Source: Mucilaginibacter lappiensis (lineage in GTDB: Bacteria; Bacteroidota; Bacteroidia; Sphingobacteriales; Sphingobacteriaceae). From it: 64,000 bases of DNA. Shown piece by piece: positions 35,362-44,266 of this stretch. How positions within the stretch are numbered: position 1 is the stretch's first letter; each line of letters starts with the position of its first letter. A model generated the notes under the pieces. That model was not told the DNA's origin. It searched no databases and saw only the letters and a program-made list of their open reading frames with translations. Made by a program: the position numbers and the translations under genes. The stretch is taken from positions 126,410 through 190,409 of the forward strand of contig NZ_FTMG01000008.1 of assembly GCF_900155965.1 (NCBI RefSeq), read 5' to 3'.

Positions 35362-37554
35362 ATGTTCCGAAATCATTTACTGCCCTTATGCCTGGTTGGT
35401 GGTCTGTTTACAGCTGGCAGCAGTTTTGCCCAGGTAGTGACCATCCCGGTGGAAACACAGCACAACGCGCTGGTATTACAAACTGATGCTGATAAGAACC
35501 TTAAAATGGTTTACTTTGGAGCCAAACTGAGCAATACGGCCGAATATGCGCGCATCCAAAAAATGTATAACCAAAAGGACGACTCCGGCATCCTTAACTC
35601 GGCGTATACACCATCTGGTTCCGCAAACCTGGCCGAGCCGGCTATAACTGTAACCCATGCCAATGGTGACAAATCCCTTAGCCTGGTTTATGTGAGCCAT
35701 GAGGTGACCAAGGTTGCCGATGATATTTCGCTGTTAACGGTTACCCTGAAAGACCCGGTTTATAATTTTGAGGTAAAACTGTATTACAAAACCTATTTTA
35801 AAGAGGATGTTACCGAACAATGGTCGGTGATCAAACATGGCGAAAAAGGCGAGGTGGTATTAAATAAATTCGCATCTGCCAACCTGAACCTGAAGGGTAG
35901 CGGCTTTTGGTTGAAACAATACCATGGCAACTGGGCCGAAGAAATGCGCCCCGAAGAGGCCAAACTAACACACGGTATCAAAACCATCGACAGCAAACTG
36001 GGTACCCGTGCCAATTTGTATGAGCCATCCATGTTCGCGGTATCTATAGATAAACCCGCTACCGAAGATGAAGGTAAAGTATTGTTAGGTGCGCTGGAAT
36101 GGTCGGGTAATTTTAAGATCGATTTTGAACTGGATGTGTCTGATAACCTGCGACTGATTGCCGGTATCAACAATGCCGCGGCCGAATATCATTTAAAACC
36201 AAATGAAGAGTTTGCTACACCTGCCCTGGTGTACACCTACTCTGACCAGGGTAAGGGTGACGCGAGCAGAAAATTACAACGCTGGGCACGCAAATACAAA
36301 ATTGTTGATGGCGAAGGTTCCAGGCTTACCCTACTGAACAACTGGGAGTCAACTTATTTTGATTTCAACGAAACTAAACTAGCCGAACTATTAAAAGATA
36401 CCAAAAAGCTGGGTGTCGACTTGTTTTTATTGGATGATGGCTGGTTTGCCAATAAATATCCGCGCAATGGTGACCATGCAGGCCTGGGCGACTGGCAGGA
36501 GAACAAACAAAAACTGCCCGACGGCATCAGCTGGCTGGTAAAGGAAGCACAAAACAATGGCGTAAAATTCGGTATCTGGATAGAGCCCGAAATGGTTAAT
36601 CCTAAAAGCGAGCTATATGAAAAACATCCGGATTGGGTGATCAAACAACCCAACCGTCCCGAAAAGTATTTCCGTAATCAATTGGTGCTCGACCTGACTA
36701 ATCCAAAAGTGCAGGATTTTGTATTTGGCATCGTAGATAACCTGTTCACCAAAAATCCAGATTTGGCTTACATCAAGTGGGATTGTAACGCGGTGATCTA
36801 TAACGCGTATTCGGCTTATCTTAAAAAGGATCAATCGCATTTGTATACCGATTATGTACGTGGCCTGTATAAGGTGCTGGAGCGTGTACGCGCTAAATAT
36901 CCAAAAGTACCATTGATGTTATGTTCAGGTGGTGGCGGTCGTGTGGATTATGGTGCATTGAAATACTTTACCGAGTTTTGGCCAAGTGATAATACCGATC
37001 CGCTGGAGCGCGTGTTTATCCAGTGGGAGTACTCTTACTTTTACCCAGCCATCACCAGCTCCAACCACGTGACCGACTGGGGTAAACAACCGCTCAAGTT
37101 CCGTACAGATGTAGCTATGATGGGCAAACTGGGTTTTGACATCGTGATCAGCAAGCTAAGTGAGCAGGACTTGGATTATGTTCATGGTGCTTTAAAAAAC
37201 TATGATAACCTGAAAGAAGCCATCTGGCATGGCGACCAATATCGTTTACAAAGTCCATGGGATAATGATGCTGCGTCTATCATGTATGTAGATAATGCCA
37301 AAGCAAAAGCGGTGATGTTTAACTACCTGGTGAATAATCGTTATGGTACAGGCACGTTGGTGCCTATCCGTTTGAAAGGTCTAGATCCGCAGAAAAAATA
37401 CCAGGTAAAAGAGATCAATCTTTATCCGGGTACAAAATCACCCATAGAAAACGACCTGGTATTAACCGGTAACTTTTTAATGAATGTAGGTGTAAACCCG
37501 CACGTAAGCAGCGGCAGAACCAGCGTAGTGCTGGAATTGGATGAGGTGAAGTAG
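35362..37554 (+). CDS. GH36 alpha-galactosidase, secreted
   Basis: 730 aa. The frame is open from a TTG at 35353, but the ATG at 35362 begins the signal peptide (LLPLCLVGGLFTAGSSFAQ). Classic GH36: N-terminal supersandwich, LLNNWESTYFDFNE, LFLLDDGWF, FGIWIEPEMVNPKSELY, nucleophile Asp in YIKWDCN, CSGGGGRVDYGALKY, and acid/base Asp in WPSDNTDPLER. These are the signature residues of retaining alpha-galactosidases. The palindrome upstream may partly uncouple it from the preceding gene. It ends the fucose/galactose block. Confidence 0.94.
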   Translation: MFRNHLLPLCLVGGLFTAGSSFAQVVTIPVETQHNALVLQTDADKNLKMVYFGAKLSNTAEYARIQKMYNQKDDSGILNSAYTPSGSANLAEPAITVTHANGDKSLSLVYVSHEVTKVADDISLLTVTLKDPVYNFEVKLYYKTYFKEDVTEQWSVIKHGEKGEVVLNKFASANLNLKGSGFWLKQYHGNWAEEMRPEEAKLTHGIKTIDSKLGTRANLYEPSMFAVSIDKPATEDEGKVLLGALEWSGNFKIDFELDVSDNLRLIAGINNAAAEYHLKPNEEFATPALVYTYSDQGKGDASRKLQRWARKYKIVDGEGSRLTLLNNWESTYFDFNETKLAELLKDTKKLGVDLFLLDDGWFANKYPRNGDHAGLGDWQENKQKLPDGISWLVKEAQNNGVKFGIWIEPEMVNPKSELYEKHPDWVIKQPNRPEKYFRNQLVLDLTNPKVQDFVFGIVDNLFTKNPDLAYIKWDCNAVIYNAYSAYLKKDQSHLYTDYVRGLYKVLERVRAKYPKVPLMLCSGGGGRVDYGALKYFTEFWPSDNTDPLERVFIQWEYSYFYPAITSSNHVTDWGKQPLKFRTDVAMMGKLGFDIVISKLSEQDLDYVHGALKNYDNLKEAIWHGDQYRLQSPWDNDAASIMYVDNAKAKAVMFNYLVNNRYGTGTLVPIRLKGLDPQKKYQVKEINLYPGTKSPIENDLVLTGNFLMNVGVNPHVSSGRTSVVLELDEVK

Positions 37555-37620
37555 TGAGGCGGTGATTGGTGAATAGTGAGTAGGAGAGAATGCCCACCTG
37601 TAATCATTTACATCAACACG

Positions 37621-37757
37621 CGTCATTGCGAGGTACGAAGCAATCCCCGATAAGCAGAGTCACTCTGTATAGTTTAGAGATTATTAATATTTATAATTGT
37701 TTTTTATAGGTATTAATGAGCTCCCTCCGGTCGGTTGTCTTCGTGCATCGCAATGAC
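37621..37757. repeat. Dispersed palindromic element, CGTCATTGCGAGG type
   Basis: The left arm CGTCATTGCGAGGTACGAAG is the same as the outer arm of the element at 27237. The right arm ends CGTGCATCGCAATGACG. The centre (about 90 bp) is unrelated to the centre of the 27237 copy, so only the ends are conserved. Confidence 0.7.
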
Positions 37758-37891
37758 GCTTTTTTTAGATAAAACCCAACTTGTCATCTCGAACGAGGTA
37801 CGAGGAGAGATCTTTTACGCAGGATACGCACAGATTCGCCGAATGATTTTGTCACCAGCCCTCCCAATAAATTTTAATATATTTACCATAC

Positions 37892-37932
37892 AACGGCCCG
37901 GTTTTCTCCCAAACAGAGAGAATCGGGCCGTT
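37892..37932. terminator. Hairpin terminator downstream of GH36
   Basis: AACGGCCCG (37892-37900) pairs with CGGGCCGTT (37924-37932), and the inner bases TTCTC / GAGAA extend the stem. It has AT-rich flanks and lies between convergent genes, so it may serve both strands. Confidence 0.6.
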
Positions 37933-38129
37933 TGCATAAGCACCCAAAAAGGCAAAAAAATCAACTTATTTGTAGTTAGTTATTTGAATATCAATTATTT
38001 AATACTTTTTAAACCTTTCAAAACCCATCAAAAATTTGTTAAAAAGTGTTAAAATGGCGTTAAAATTTAGTTAAAGTGGCCAAAAGTGATGCGTTTTTAC
38101 CCTGTTTTTGACTAAAAAAGTGTTAAAAT

Positions 38130-39545
38130 TTAAGGTTTAAAAAGTTTTTCCTGTGATTTATCAGGCAGCAAAAACAAAAACAGGCTGACGATTGCAAGCA
38201 AAAAAATATTGATGCTGGTAGCCAGCCGGTAAGCTGATATATACCCGGCCAAACTGGTATCGCCCGAGAGCCGGTAAAAAAATATGCCACCTACAATACC
38301 TATCCCCAAAGCAATAGCCGTTTGCTGAAAGGTAGAGAAAGTCCCTGAGGCAGCCCCTGCAAACTGGGTTGGAATGCTCTTTAGAGCCATAGTGAGTAAG
38401 GAGGGCAGTACCGAACCACAGCCGGTACCGTAAATAAAAAGTAAAGGCAATAGTACATACCTACTGACAGTCACAGAGTTAAAAAACACCAAATGGAACA
38501 GGAGCGCTGTAACCATGATCAAAACGCCCGCCTGCAGCACCCGTTTACCATAAAGCGGTACCAGACGAAGGGACAACAGGGAGGCTAACACATACCCAAC
38601 ACCCTGGAACACAAAGAATATCCCGGTTTCGGACGAGCTGATGCCAAAGCCGTTCTGAAACAGGATCACATTGATCAGGAAATAGGTATCCTGTACCATA
38701 AAATAAAACAGCACAGCACAAAGGCCGATATTAAAATCCTTGAAACTGAACAGGCGTACGTCGACCAAGGGCTCATGGCCATTATGTAGCTTGCTACGCT
38801 GGTCGAGCACAAACAGGTATAACAATAAGAGCGACAGAGCGATAGATGTAATGCTCCACCAGGGCCAGTGAAGCTCTGGACCGCGCACCAGGGGGTAAAT
38901 CAAAGTAATCAGGGCTAAGGTGAGTAAACTAACACCAGAATAATCGAACCGGGATTTTTTGGAGATTTTAGTATCCTTCAGGAATATGGCTGCCAGTATC
39001 ACGGCGATCAAACCTAAGGGCAGATTGATGAGGAAAATGAGTCGCCAGCCATCCATCAAAAAGTGAATATCGGGCAACAGGCCTCCTAAAAATTGCCCTA
39101 TGACCGAGGCAGTACCGGCTATGCTACCATAAATCCCCAACGCCCTGATACGGTCATGGTGTAGCGGGAAAAGTTCCTGGATATAGGTAATACTCTGCGG
39201 GATCATAAAAGCCGCACTGATGCCCTGTAAAAAGCGCGATGTATTAATTTGCCATGCTGTTTGCGAAAAACCACACAGGTAGGAGGTAACCACAAATAGC
39301 AGCATGGAAACTATAAAAACGTTCTTTTTGCCATAATGATCACCAGCCCGGCCACCGGTGATCAGGAAGGCGGCATAGCCCAGCAGGTACAGCACAATTA
39401 CCAGCTGGATATCACTGTCGGATCCATGAATGCCCCTTTTGATGGAAGGGATGGCCACGTTAACAATAAAGATATCGATCACCGATAAAAATACTGCCGA
39501 CGACAGGATAATGAGCAGGAACCATCTTGAAATTTGTTTGTTCAT
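38130..39545 (-). CDS. MFS drug-resistance-type transporter (DHA2 family)
   Basis: 471 aa with about 14 transmembrane segments. The N-terminus reads FLSVIDIFIVNVAIPSI (the DHA2 motif with the membrane Asp). GRAGDHYGKKNVFIVSM is the loop 2-3 motif, and the motif C region is GSIAGTASVIGQFLGGLLPD. It would export a toxic compound using the proton gradient. It is divergent from an HxlR regulator 113 bp away, the usual arrangement for a regulator controlling its neighbouring pump. Confidence 0.92.
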   Translation of the reverse strand: MNKQISRWFLLIILSSAVFLSVIDIFIVNVAIPSIKRGIHGSDSDIQLVIVLYLLGYAAFLITGGRAGDHYGKKNVFIVSMLLFVVTSYLCGFSQTAWQINTSRFLQGISAAFMIPQSITYIQELFPLHHDRIRALGIYGSIAGTASVIGQFLGGLLPDIHFLMDGWRLIFLINLPLGLIAVILAAIFLKDTKISKKSRFDYSGVSLLTLALITLIYPLVRGPELHWPWWSITSIALSLLLLYLFVLDQRSKLHNGHEPLVDVRLFSFKDFNIGLCAVLFYFMVQDTYFLINVILFQNGFGISSSETGIFFVFQGVGYVLASLLSLRLVPLYGKRVLQAGVLIMVTALLFHLVFFNSVTVSRYVLLPLLFIYGTGCGSVLPSLLTMALKSIPTQFAGAASGTFSTFQQTAIALGIGIVGGIFFYRLSGDTSLAGYISAYRLATSINIFLLAIVSLFLFLLPDKSQEKLFKP

Positions 39546-39642
39546 AATTTGCAGATAAAGGAATTTAACTGGCTTTAGGCCTGATTTTGTTAGCTTTACA
39601 GTTCAAATATGAATGGGATGGGAGAGGCTCACAAGTAGTTTG

Positions 39643-39650
39643 AAGGAGGA
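39643..39650 (+). promoter_or_regulatory. Strong Shine-Dalgarno sequence for the HxlR gene
   Basis: AAGGAGGA lies 8 nt before the ATG at 39659. Most genes in this window lack any such match, as is usual in Bacteroidota. It fixes the start codon. Confidence 0.7.
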
Positions 39651-39658
39651 TACTAAGT

Positions 39659-40042
39659 ATGAAAAATGATACTAACGATGACGATCAGCTGGTTATAAAA
39701 ACAGAAAATGGCTTTTTTTTAGAAGATAACTGTCCCATGACAAATGCACTGGACATCATCGGCGGAAAATGGAAACTGATGCTGCTTAACAAGATCAGGG
39801 AGGAGTGCCCTATGAGGTTTGGGGTGCTTCGTAAAAAGATGCAGTATATCACCCAGGCCACACTGACCGCCCAGCTCAAGGAACTGGAACGCGATGGTAT
39901 TCTGTTACGCACAGCCTACGCCGAATCGCCTCCACGGGTAGAGTACAAGCTTACCGAGCTGGGCAAAACCCTCATCCCCATTATGGATGCGTTGTGTGAT
40001 TGGGGCAATAATTATTGCCAGATGAAAAAGAGCATTAAGTAA
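39659..40042 (+). CDS. HxlR-family winged-helix transcriptional regulator
   Basis: 127 aa. HxlR signature: NCPMTNALDIIGGKWKLMLL (Cys25 in the usual redox or aldehyde-sensing position), MRFGVLRKKM, ITQATLTAQLKELERDGIL as the recognition helix and wing, and YKLTELGKTLIPIMDALCDWG. Probable repressor of the divergent MFS gene, responding to electrophiles or the pump substrate (inference from position and family). Confidence 0.9.
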   Translation: MKNDTNDDDQLVIKTENGFFLEDNCPMTNALDIIGGKWKLMLLNKIREECPMRFGVLRKKMQYITQATLTAQLKELERDGILLRTAYAESPPRVEYKLTELGKTLIPIMDALCDWGNNYCQMKKSIK

Positions 40043-40285
40043 TTCGCTCACACATAGGGAGCCCTTACCTATTACAAACAACCATCAGGTGGAAGATAAA
40101 ATTTCGCAATAATTAACCTGTTTTCTATAGGTATAAATACGCGTATTTTGGGTAATTAAATTAAGTATAAATACTTTGATTTTCAGGTAGTTATGCGGTA
40201 TGTATTTGGTGTTATAGTGCTCAATTTTGAGCTGCAGTATAATCTGCATCAATTAATCCTATAACTTCTTTAACCGTCAAATTAC

Positions 40286-41212
40286 ATGAAAAAATTTAAT
40301 TACTTATTTATGTTATTAGCATTGGTAATGTTAATAGCAGCATCTTGTGGAAAAAATGGGGCAGTTGGCCCGGCAGGCTCCCAAGGGGCTACAGGTGCAC
40401 AAGGAGCAGTTGGCCCCGCAGGCCCTCCGGGAGCTAACGGGCAAAACGGAAGCGTTATCTACAGCGGTACTACTATCCCTGCCGCTACTATAGGTGCAGT
40501 TGGCGATTTTTATTTAAATATCTCCACCGGCTTGCTTTACGGCCCTAAAATAGCAACAGGTTGGGGCACAGGTTTCTCGCTTCAAGGGCCGGCTGGTGCC
40601 GCTGGTGCACCTGGAAATAAAATCCTTAGCGGAACAGGAGCTCCGGCAAGCTCATTAGGTAGTAATGGCGATTATTATCTTGATGCTGTAAATTATTTAT
40701 TGTACGGACCTAAAACTGATGGCGGATGGGGAGCCCCGGTATCATTTAAGGGAGCTACCGGCGCGCAAGGCCCTCCGGGCACTGCCAATGTGATGTACAC
40801 TGACTGGTTTACCCCAACTACCTACGTAAAAGATACCATTTTTGGATCATATGGATTTTACCACGATATCAGTATTCCGGCTATTACACAAAACGTGCTG
40901 GATAAAGGAACTGTAATAGCTTTTGCTAAATTAAATGGCTATGTTTCGTCCATTTGGCCTACAAACCAGGTTGGGCAGCTGCCTATTGTCATTACTTACA
41001 TGGATGGTGCAAATGCCAATATAGATACCTGGTTTGATATTGCTTCGTTGGGCAAAGTGAGGGTCAAATTAGTAAGCAGCCTAAACGCTTATGGTGGCAT
41101 TTCTAATGCTCACCAGTTTCGTTTTGTTATTATACCGGGCGGAGTAAGTATTCCTGGCACTTTGAGTTATACAACGTTACAGCGTTATTTACGGATCCCC
41201 GAAGGACATTGA
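40286..41212 (+). CDS. Collagen-like triple-helix repeat lipoprotein
   Basis: 308 aa with a lipoprotein signal (LALVMLIAASC, Cys21). Collagen-like Gly-X-Y blocks (GPAGSQGATGAQGAVGPAGP and two shorter ones) alternate with two copies of a roughly 45-residue module. The copies read GAVGDFYLNISTGLLYGPK and GSNGDYYLDAVNYLLYGPK, each followed by a GW motif. The last 140 residues are a non-repetitive beta-rich domain (VMYTDWFTPTTY, ending YLRIPEGH). It is probably anchored at the cell surface, with the triple helix acting as a stalk. Known relatives are mostly unstudied surface proteins. It stands alone with its own terminator. Confidence 0.82.
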   Translation: MKKFNYLFMLLALVMLIAASCGKNGAVGPAGSQGATGAQGAVGPAGPPGANGQNGSVIYSGTTIPAATIGAVGDFYLNISTGLLYGPKIATGWGTGFSLQGPAGAAGAPGNKILSGTGAPASSLGSNGDYYLDAVNYLLYGPKTDGGWGAPVSFKGATGAQGPPGTANVMYTDWFTPTTYVKDTIFGSYGFYHDISIPAITQNVLDKGTVIAFAKLNGYVSSIWPTNQVGQLPIVITYMDGANANIDTWFDIASLGKVRVKLVSSLNAYGGISNAHQFRFVIIPGGVSIPGTLSYTTLQRYLRIPEGH

Positions 41213-41254
41213 TGAATAAAGCGTCCCGAAAAAAAGGATAGATTAGAAAAATAT

Positions 41255-41287
41255 AAGCCTGCAGATCAAACGGTCTGCAGGCTTTTT
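41255..41287 (+). terminator. Terminator after the collagen-like gene
   Basis: AAGCCTGCAGA (41255-41265) pairs with TCTGCAGGCTT (41274-41284), followed by a short T run. It lies between convergent genes. Confidence 0.8.
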
Positions 41288-41341
41288 GGGCAATTTTAAA
41301 TATATCATTGTGCTAATGCTGGTTGAGTCAATTTAACAGGC

Positions 41342-42100
41342 TCATTGCGACTTGGATCGTGTGGTAGGAGCTAAACCGGCTATTAAAAAAGATATACCGC
41401 TAAATGCTAACGCAACAAACAGGCTTGTCCATTCGGGTTCGGTATGGATGCTGGCTATAACACGCGGTAAGTGCAGTATCAGCACCCATATCAAAAACAT
41501 AAGGCCTAAAAGAGCACCGGCCAGGTGGGTCAATCTCTGGATAATAAAGCTTATAGCTGATGCAAAAAAAGCGACCATAACCAGGTAATCCCAAAACAAA
41601 CGGGCGGGTATCCAGGCCGGTATCAGGTTGGCAACAAATTGGGCGTACATATAGTGCTGTACACCAAATACCAACAGACCAATGGAAAAAAGATAGGTAC
41701 CAGTTTTTATCAGCTTAGTACCACTATCTTTGCTTGTGGCGCCCAATAGGATAAGGGTACCACCCATAATGCAGATGATTTCAAAAAAGCCCGCCCATTC
41801 CGACGGATTCTTGGGCTCGGCCAACACTTTAGGTACATGGATCAGGAGCAAGGCTAATAAATAAAGTAACGCTGCTAAAAATGCGCCATAAGCCGCGTAT
41901 TTTTTAATCAGGACGAGTAGCCCAGCCACAATCAGGAGCAAACCTGTTAAATACGCTAACGCTTGTTTGGCCGGTAACGAAGCCACGACGGGCATTAGTC
42001 CGGCGGGGAAATGACCTGATACGATATGAACCGCGCCTATGGCGATAATACTGATCACCAGGAAAAACTTCCCGATGTTAAGGTAAAGGTTGTTATTCAT
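41342..42100 (-). CDS. DoxX-like polytopic membrane protein with internal duplication
   Basis: 252 aa with about eight hydrophobic segments arranged as two similar halves. The end of the first half reads LLIHVPKVLAEPKNPSEWAG and the end of the second LILHLPRVIASIHTEPEWTS, each followed by a membrane segment. Single-copy DoxX-like proteins have four segments, so this is a tandem duplication fused in one chain. Its function is not established; DoxX relatives are linked to redox stress and quinone-related processes. It is next to an AraC/NmrA pair but in a separate transcription unit. Confidence 0.7.
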   Translation of the reverse strand: MNNNLYLNIGKFFLVISIIAIGAVHIVSGHFPAGLMPVVASLPAKQALAYLTGLLLIVAGLLVLIKKYAAYGAFLAALLYLLALLLIHVPKVLAEPKNPSEWAGFFEIICIMGGTLILLGATSKDSGTKLIKTGTYLFSIGLLVFGVQHYMYAQFVANLIPAWIPARLFWDYLVMVAFFASAISFIIQRLTHLAGALLGLMFLIWVLILHLPRVIASIHTEPEWTSLFVALAFSGISFLIAGLAPTTRSKSQ

Positions 42101-42325
42101 TATTTAGGTTTTTTTTGGAATCCGGCATAAGATAAATAAAAAATCAATAAACCAATAGGTTAGAATACTCATATTCAGATTATTAATTATGTTTAAACAT
42201 GATTAATAATCTGAATAAATAGAAGGTTTTGTTGATGCGGAATTAAAAAGGCAATTCCGGGCGATGGTAAAAGCTATTTAGATAAACCCAATGATGCAGA
42301 ACCGGCGAGCTATCCCGTTTTCTGA

Positions 42326-43222
42326 TTAATCCTTAAGTTCCCTGGGTAATATCCCGAACTTTTTCCGGAAGGCCGCGGTAAAATGATGTGGGTGCTTGTA
42401 GCCAGTAAGATGCGCTACTTCGCCTACATACATTTTTTCATCAAGCAGCAGTCGTTTGGCTTCTCTCATACGAATATCGTGGAGATAGCCAAATACGGTA
42501 GTACCGAACAGTTCTTTGAATCCGTTCTTGAGCTTCATTTGGTTGATGCCAGCTTTTCTGGCCAGTTCTATAATGGAGTGAGGCTGATCGTAGTGTAATT
42601 CCAGGATGTCTTTAACCTCATGCAAATATGCAATGTCCTGTGGTTTTAGCTTTGAGATGGCGGCCTGATCTTGCTGATCCAGTTGCTTGATCTGTAACAG
42701 GAAAAGTTCGATGGCCCTAGCTTCCAGATATATGCCTTTTAAATGACCGCTGTAAGGCGAATGCTGCATATCATTAATGACATGATACATGGCGGGTGTT
42801 ATTTGAGCAGTGAGATCGAAAGCTGGCGTTTCGGCACTGGAATGATGAAGGTTCATCAGGAACTCACTTTCTTGGGTAACTATATGGTTAAAAAAATGCT
42901 CGGAGATAATGAGCTCAAAAAAGGAGCGTGTTTTTTTACCGGTTGGCTCAATGTTTTGCGTATATGTGTTTGCTGGTTCACGGTAAACCACGAATTGTTT
43001 TTCAGCCATATTTCGGTTAAGCTGGGGCGAATCATCAGCCAGTTTGAAATGCGAAATAATGGCGGATTTATCAGGCGTAAAGAATAATGTTTTTTCGAGC
43101 GGGTTGCTATAGCTGCCCCAGCGCAGATCTATTTGGTTAAAGGCGATCTCATCCAGTTGCATCCGGAAACCAGATTCATCCTGTATAATGTTCTTTTGTT
43201 CGTTAAGCACACTTCTGTCCAT
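42326..43222 (-). CDS. AraC-family transcriptional regulator
   Basis: 298 aa from the ATG at 43222 (MDRSVLNEQ). The frame stays open to a GTG at 43270, but that extension overlaps promoter sequence and lacks family features. The N-terminal domain has no clear motif. The C-terminal HTH pair is IIELARKAGINQMKLKNGFKEL and VGEVAHLTGYKHPHHFTAAFRKKFG, ending ILPRELKD. It is divergent from the NmrA-type oxidoreductase at 43316 and is likely to regulate it. Confidence 0.88.
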   Translation of the reverse strand: MDRSVLNEQKNIIQDESGFRMQLDEIAFNQIDLRWGSYSNPLEKTLFFTPDKSAIISHFKLADDSPQLNRNMAEKQFVVYREPANTYTQNIEPTGKKTRSFFELIISEHFFNHIVTQESEFLMNLHHSSAETPAFDLTAQITPAMYHVINDMQHSPYSGHLKGIYLEARAIELFLLQIKQLDQQDQAAISKLKPQDIAYLHEVKDILELHYDQPHSIIELARKAGINQMKLKNGFKELFGTTVFGYLHDIRMREAKRLLLDEKMYVGEVAHLTGYKHPHHFTAAFRKKFGILPRELKD

Positions 43223-43283
43223 AATACTTCCTCTCGCGTTGATGAGATTTCCTTTGACGTTAACTGTCACTATAAGTGGTATT

Positions 43284-43291
43284 TAACTTTG
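43284..43291 (+). promoter_or_regulatory. Possible -7 element for the NmrA-family gene
   Basis: TAACTTTG at 43284-43291, 24 nt before the ATG, fits TAnnTTTG. The nearest TTTG upstream (43253-43256) is 27 nt away, longer than usual, so only the -7 word is supported. Confidence 0.35.
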
Positions 43292-43315
43292 CTGCCACAA
43301 AATTAGATCATTAAA

Positions 43316-44200
43316 ATGGAAAATAATAAATATATCACCGTATTTGGTGCAACAGGTAAAATAGGCATGGAATTACTGCGCTTTTTGTCGGCAGCAGATA
43401 TTAAAACAATTGCGGTTACCCGTGATAAAAATAAAGCGGTTACTATACCGTGTGTGGACTGGGTAGAGGCAGATATGGCTAATAAAGAAAGTCTGTACAA
43501 AGCCATGAATAATACTAAAGCCGTTTTTTTACTTTCCGGGCATAGCAATAGTTTTGTTGAGGAGCAAGGTAATGTTATTGAAGTAGCCAAAGAACAAGGT
43601 GTAGGGCATATCGTAAAACTATCGTCAGGAGCTGTAGACAAGGATTCTCCTTTTTATATCCCGGGTTCATTTATCGCAAAAGTTCATGGTGAGGTGGAAG
43701 CCTTATTAAAGACTTCGGATATCCCGTGGACGCTTCTGCAACCCAACGGATTTATGCAGAACTGGCTTGGAGAACTGGCACAAACGGTTAAACACGAACG
43801 CAAAATATATGAAGCTACGGGTGAAGGTAAAAGGGCTTACCTGGATATCAGAGATATCGCCGAAATAGCATTCAGGATACTGATCAACCCCGAACCACAT
43901 GCAGGTAAAGCCTATTTGCTTACCGGTGGACAGGCAGTGAATTTTACGGAAATAGCTGCCATAATTGGTGCCGAAATAGGGGAAGTGGTTGAATTTATTC
44001 CACTCAATCCAGGGGAAGCCCATCAGCGCATGGAAAAAAAGGGAATGCCAGCGGTGGCAGTTCAATCCATATTGGCTTATGCGGAAGCGCAAAGAAATAA
44101 CCAAGCCACTTATGTCAGCCCTGCCGTATCCACTATATTAAATAAACCTGCCCGTACTGTGAAAGCATTTGTGGAAGATCATGTTACCTTGTTTAAATAA
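43316..44200 (+). CDS. NmrA/NAD(P)H-binding atypical SDR oxidoreductase
   Basis: 294 aa. The N-terminal Rossmann motif is VFGATGKIGMELL (residues 9-21), followed by AVTRDKNKA and FLLSGHSN. The catalytic Tyr of classical SDRs is absent, as in the NmrA / quinone-oxidoreductase-2 group, and the segment WTLLQPNGFMQNWLGE is typical of that group. It probably reduces a quinone or senses NADPH. Regulated by the divergent AraC gene (inference); a bidirectional terminator follows. Confidence 0.87.
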   Translation: MENNKYITVFGATGKIGMELLRFLSAADIKTIAVTRDKNKAVTIPCVDWVEADMANKESLYKAMNNTKAVFLLSGHSNSFVEEQGNVIEVAKEQGVGHIVKLSSGAVDKDSPFYIPGSFIAKVHGEVEALLKTSDIPWTLLQPNGFMQNWLGELAQTVKHERKIYEATGEGKRAYLDIRDIAEIAFRILINPEPHAGKAYLLTGGQAVNFTEIAAIIGAEIGEVVEFIPLNPGEAHQRMEKKGMPAVAVQSILAYAEAQRNNQATYVSPAVSTILNKPARTVKAFVEDHVTLFK

Positions 44201-44215
44201 GAGCCAATATATGAA

Positions 44216-44259
44216 CAACAGCAAGTCGTTAATATTTTAAGCGACTTGCTGTTGTGTTT
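44216..44259. terminator. Bidirectional terminator between the NmrA gene and aldolase
   Basis: CAACAGCAAGTCG (44216-44228) pairs perfectly with CGACTTGCTGTTG (44242-44254) around a 13-nt AT loop, between convergent genes. Confidence 0.85.
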
Positions 44260-44266
44260 AGACAAA

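Larger units (their letters stand above)
37555..38129. other. 575-bp repeat-rich region between convergent genes
   Basis: No gene supported. In order: a CGTCATTGCGAGG-type palindrome (37621-37757), a single half-repeat with GTCATCTCGAACGAGG near 37783, a terminator hairpin (37892-37932), and an AT-rich tract at 38039-38125 in which GTTAAAA recurs at least four times. A 105-codon frame across the first part consists of repeat sequence and is not credible as a gene. Confidence 0.6.

Noticed and set aside
37735..38052. 105-codon open frame on the plus strand
   Set aside because: It runs from a palindromic repeat through a terminator hairpin into AT-rich sequence, with no credible protein features.
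37621..38125. Possible CRISPR-like or tandem array in the repeat-rich gap
   Set aside because: The repeats are palindromic pairs and short GTTAAAA words without regular spacers; no cas genes are present.
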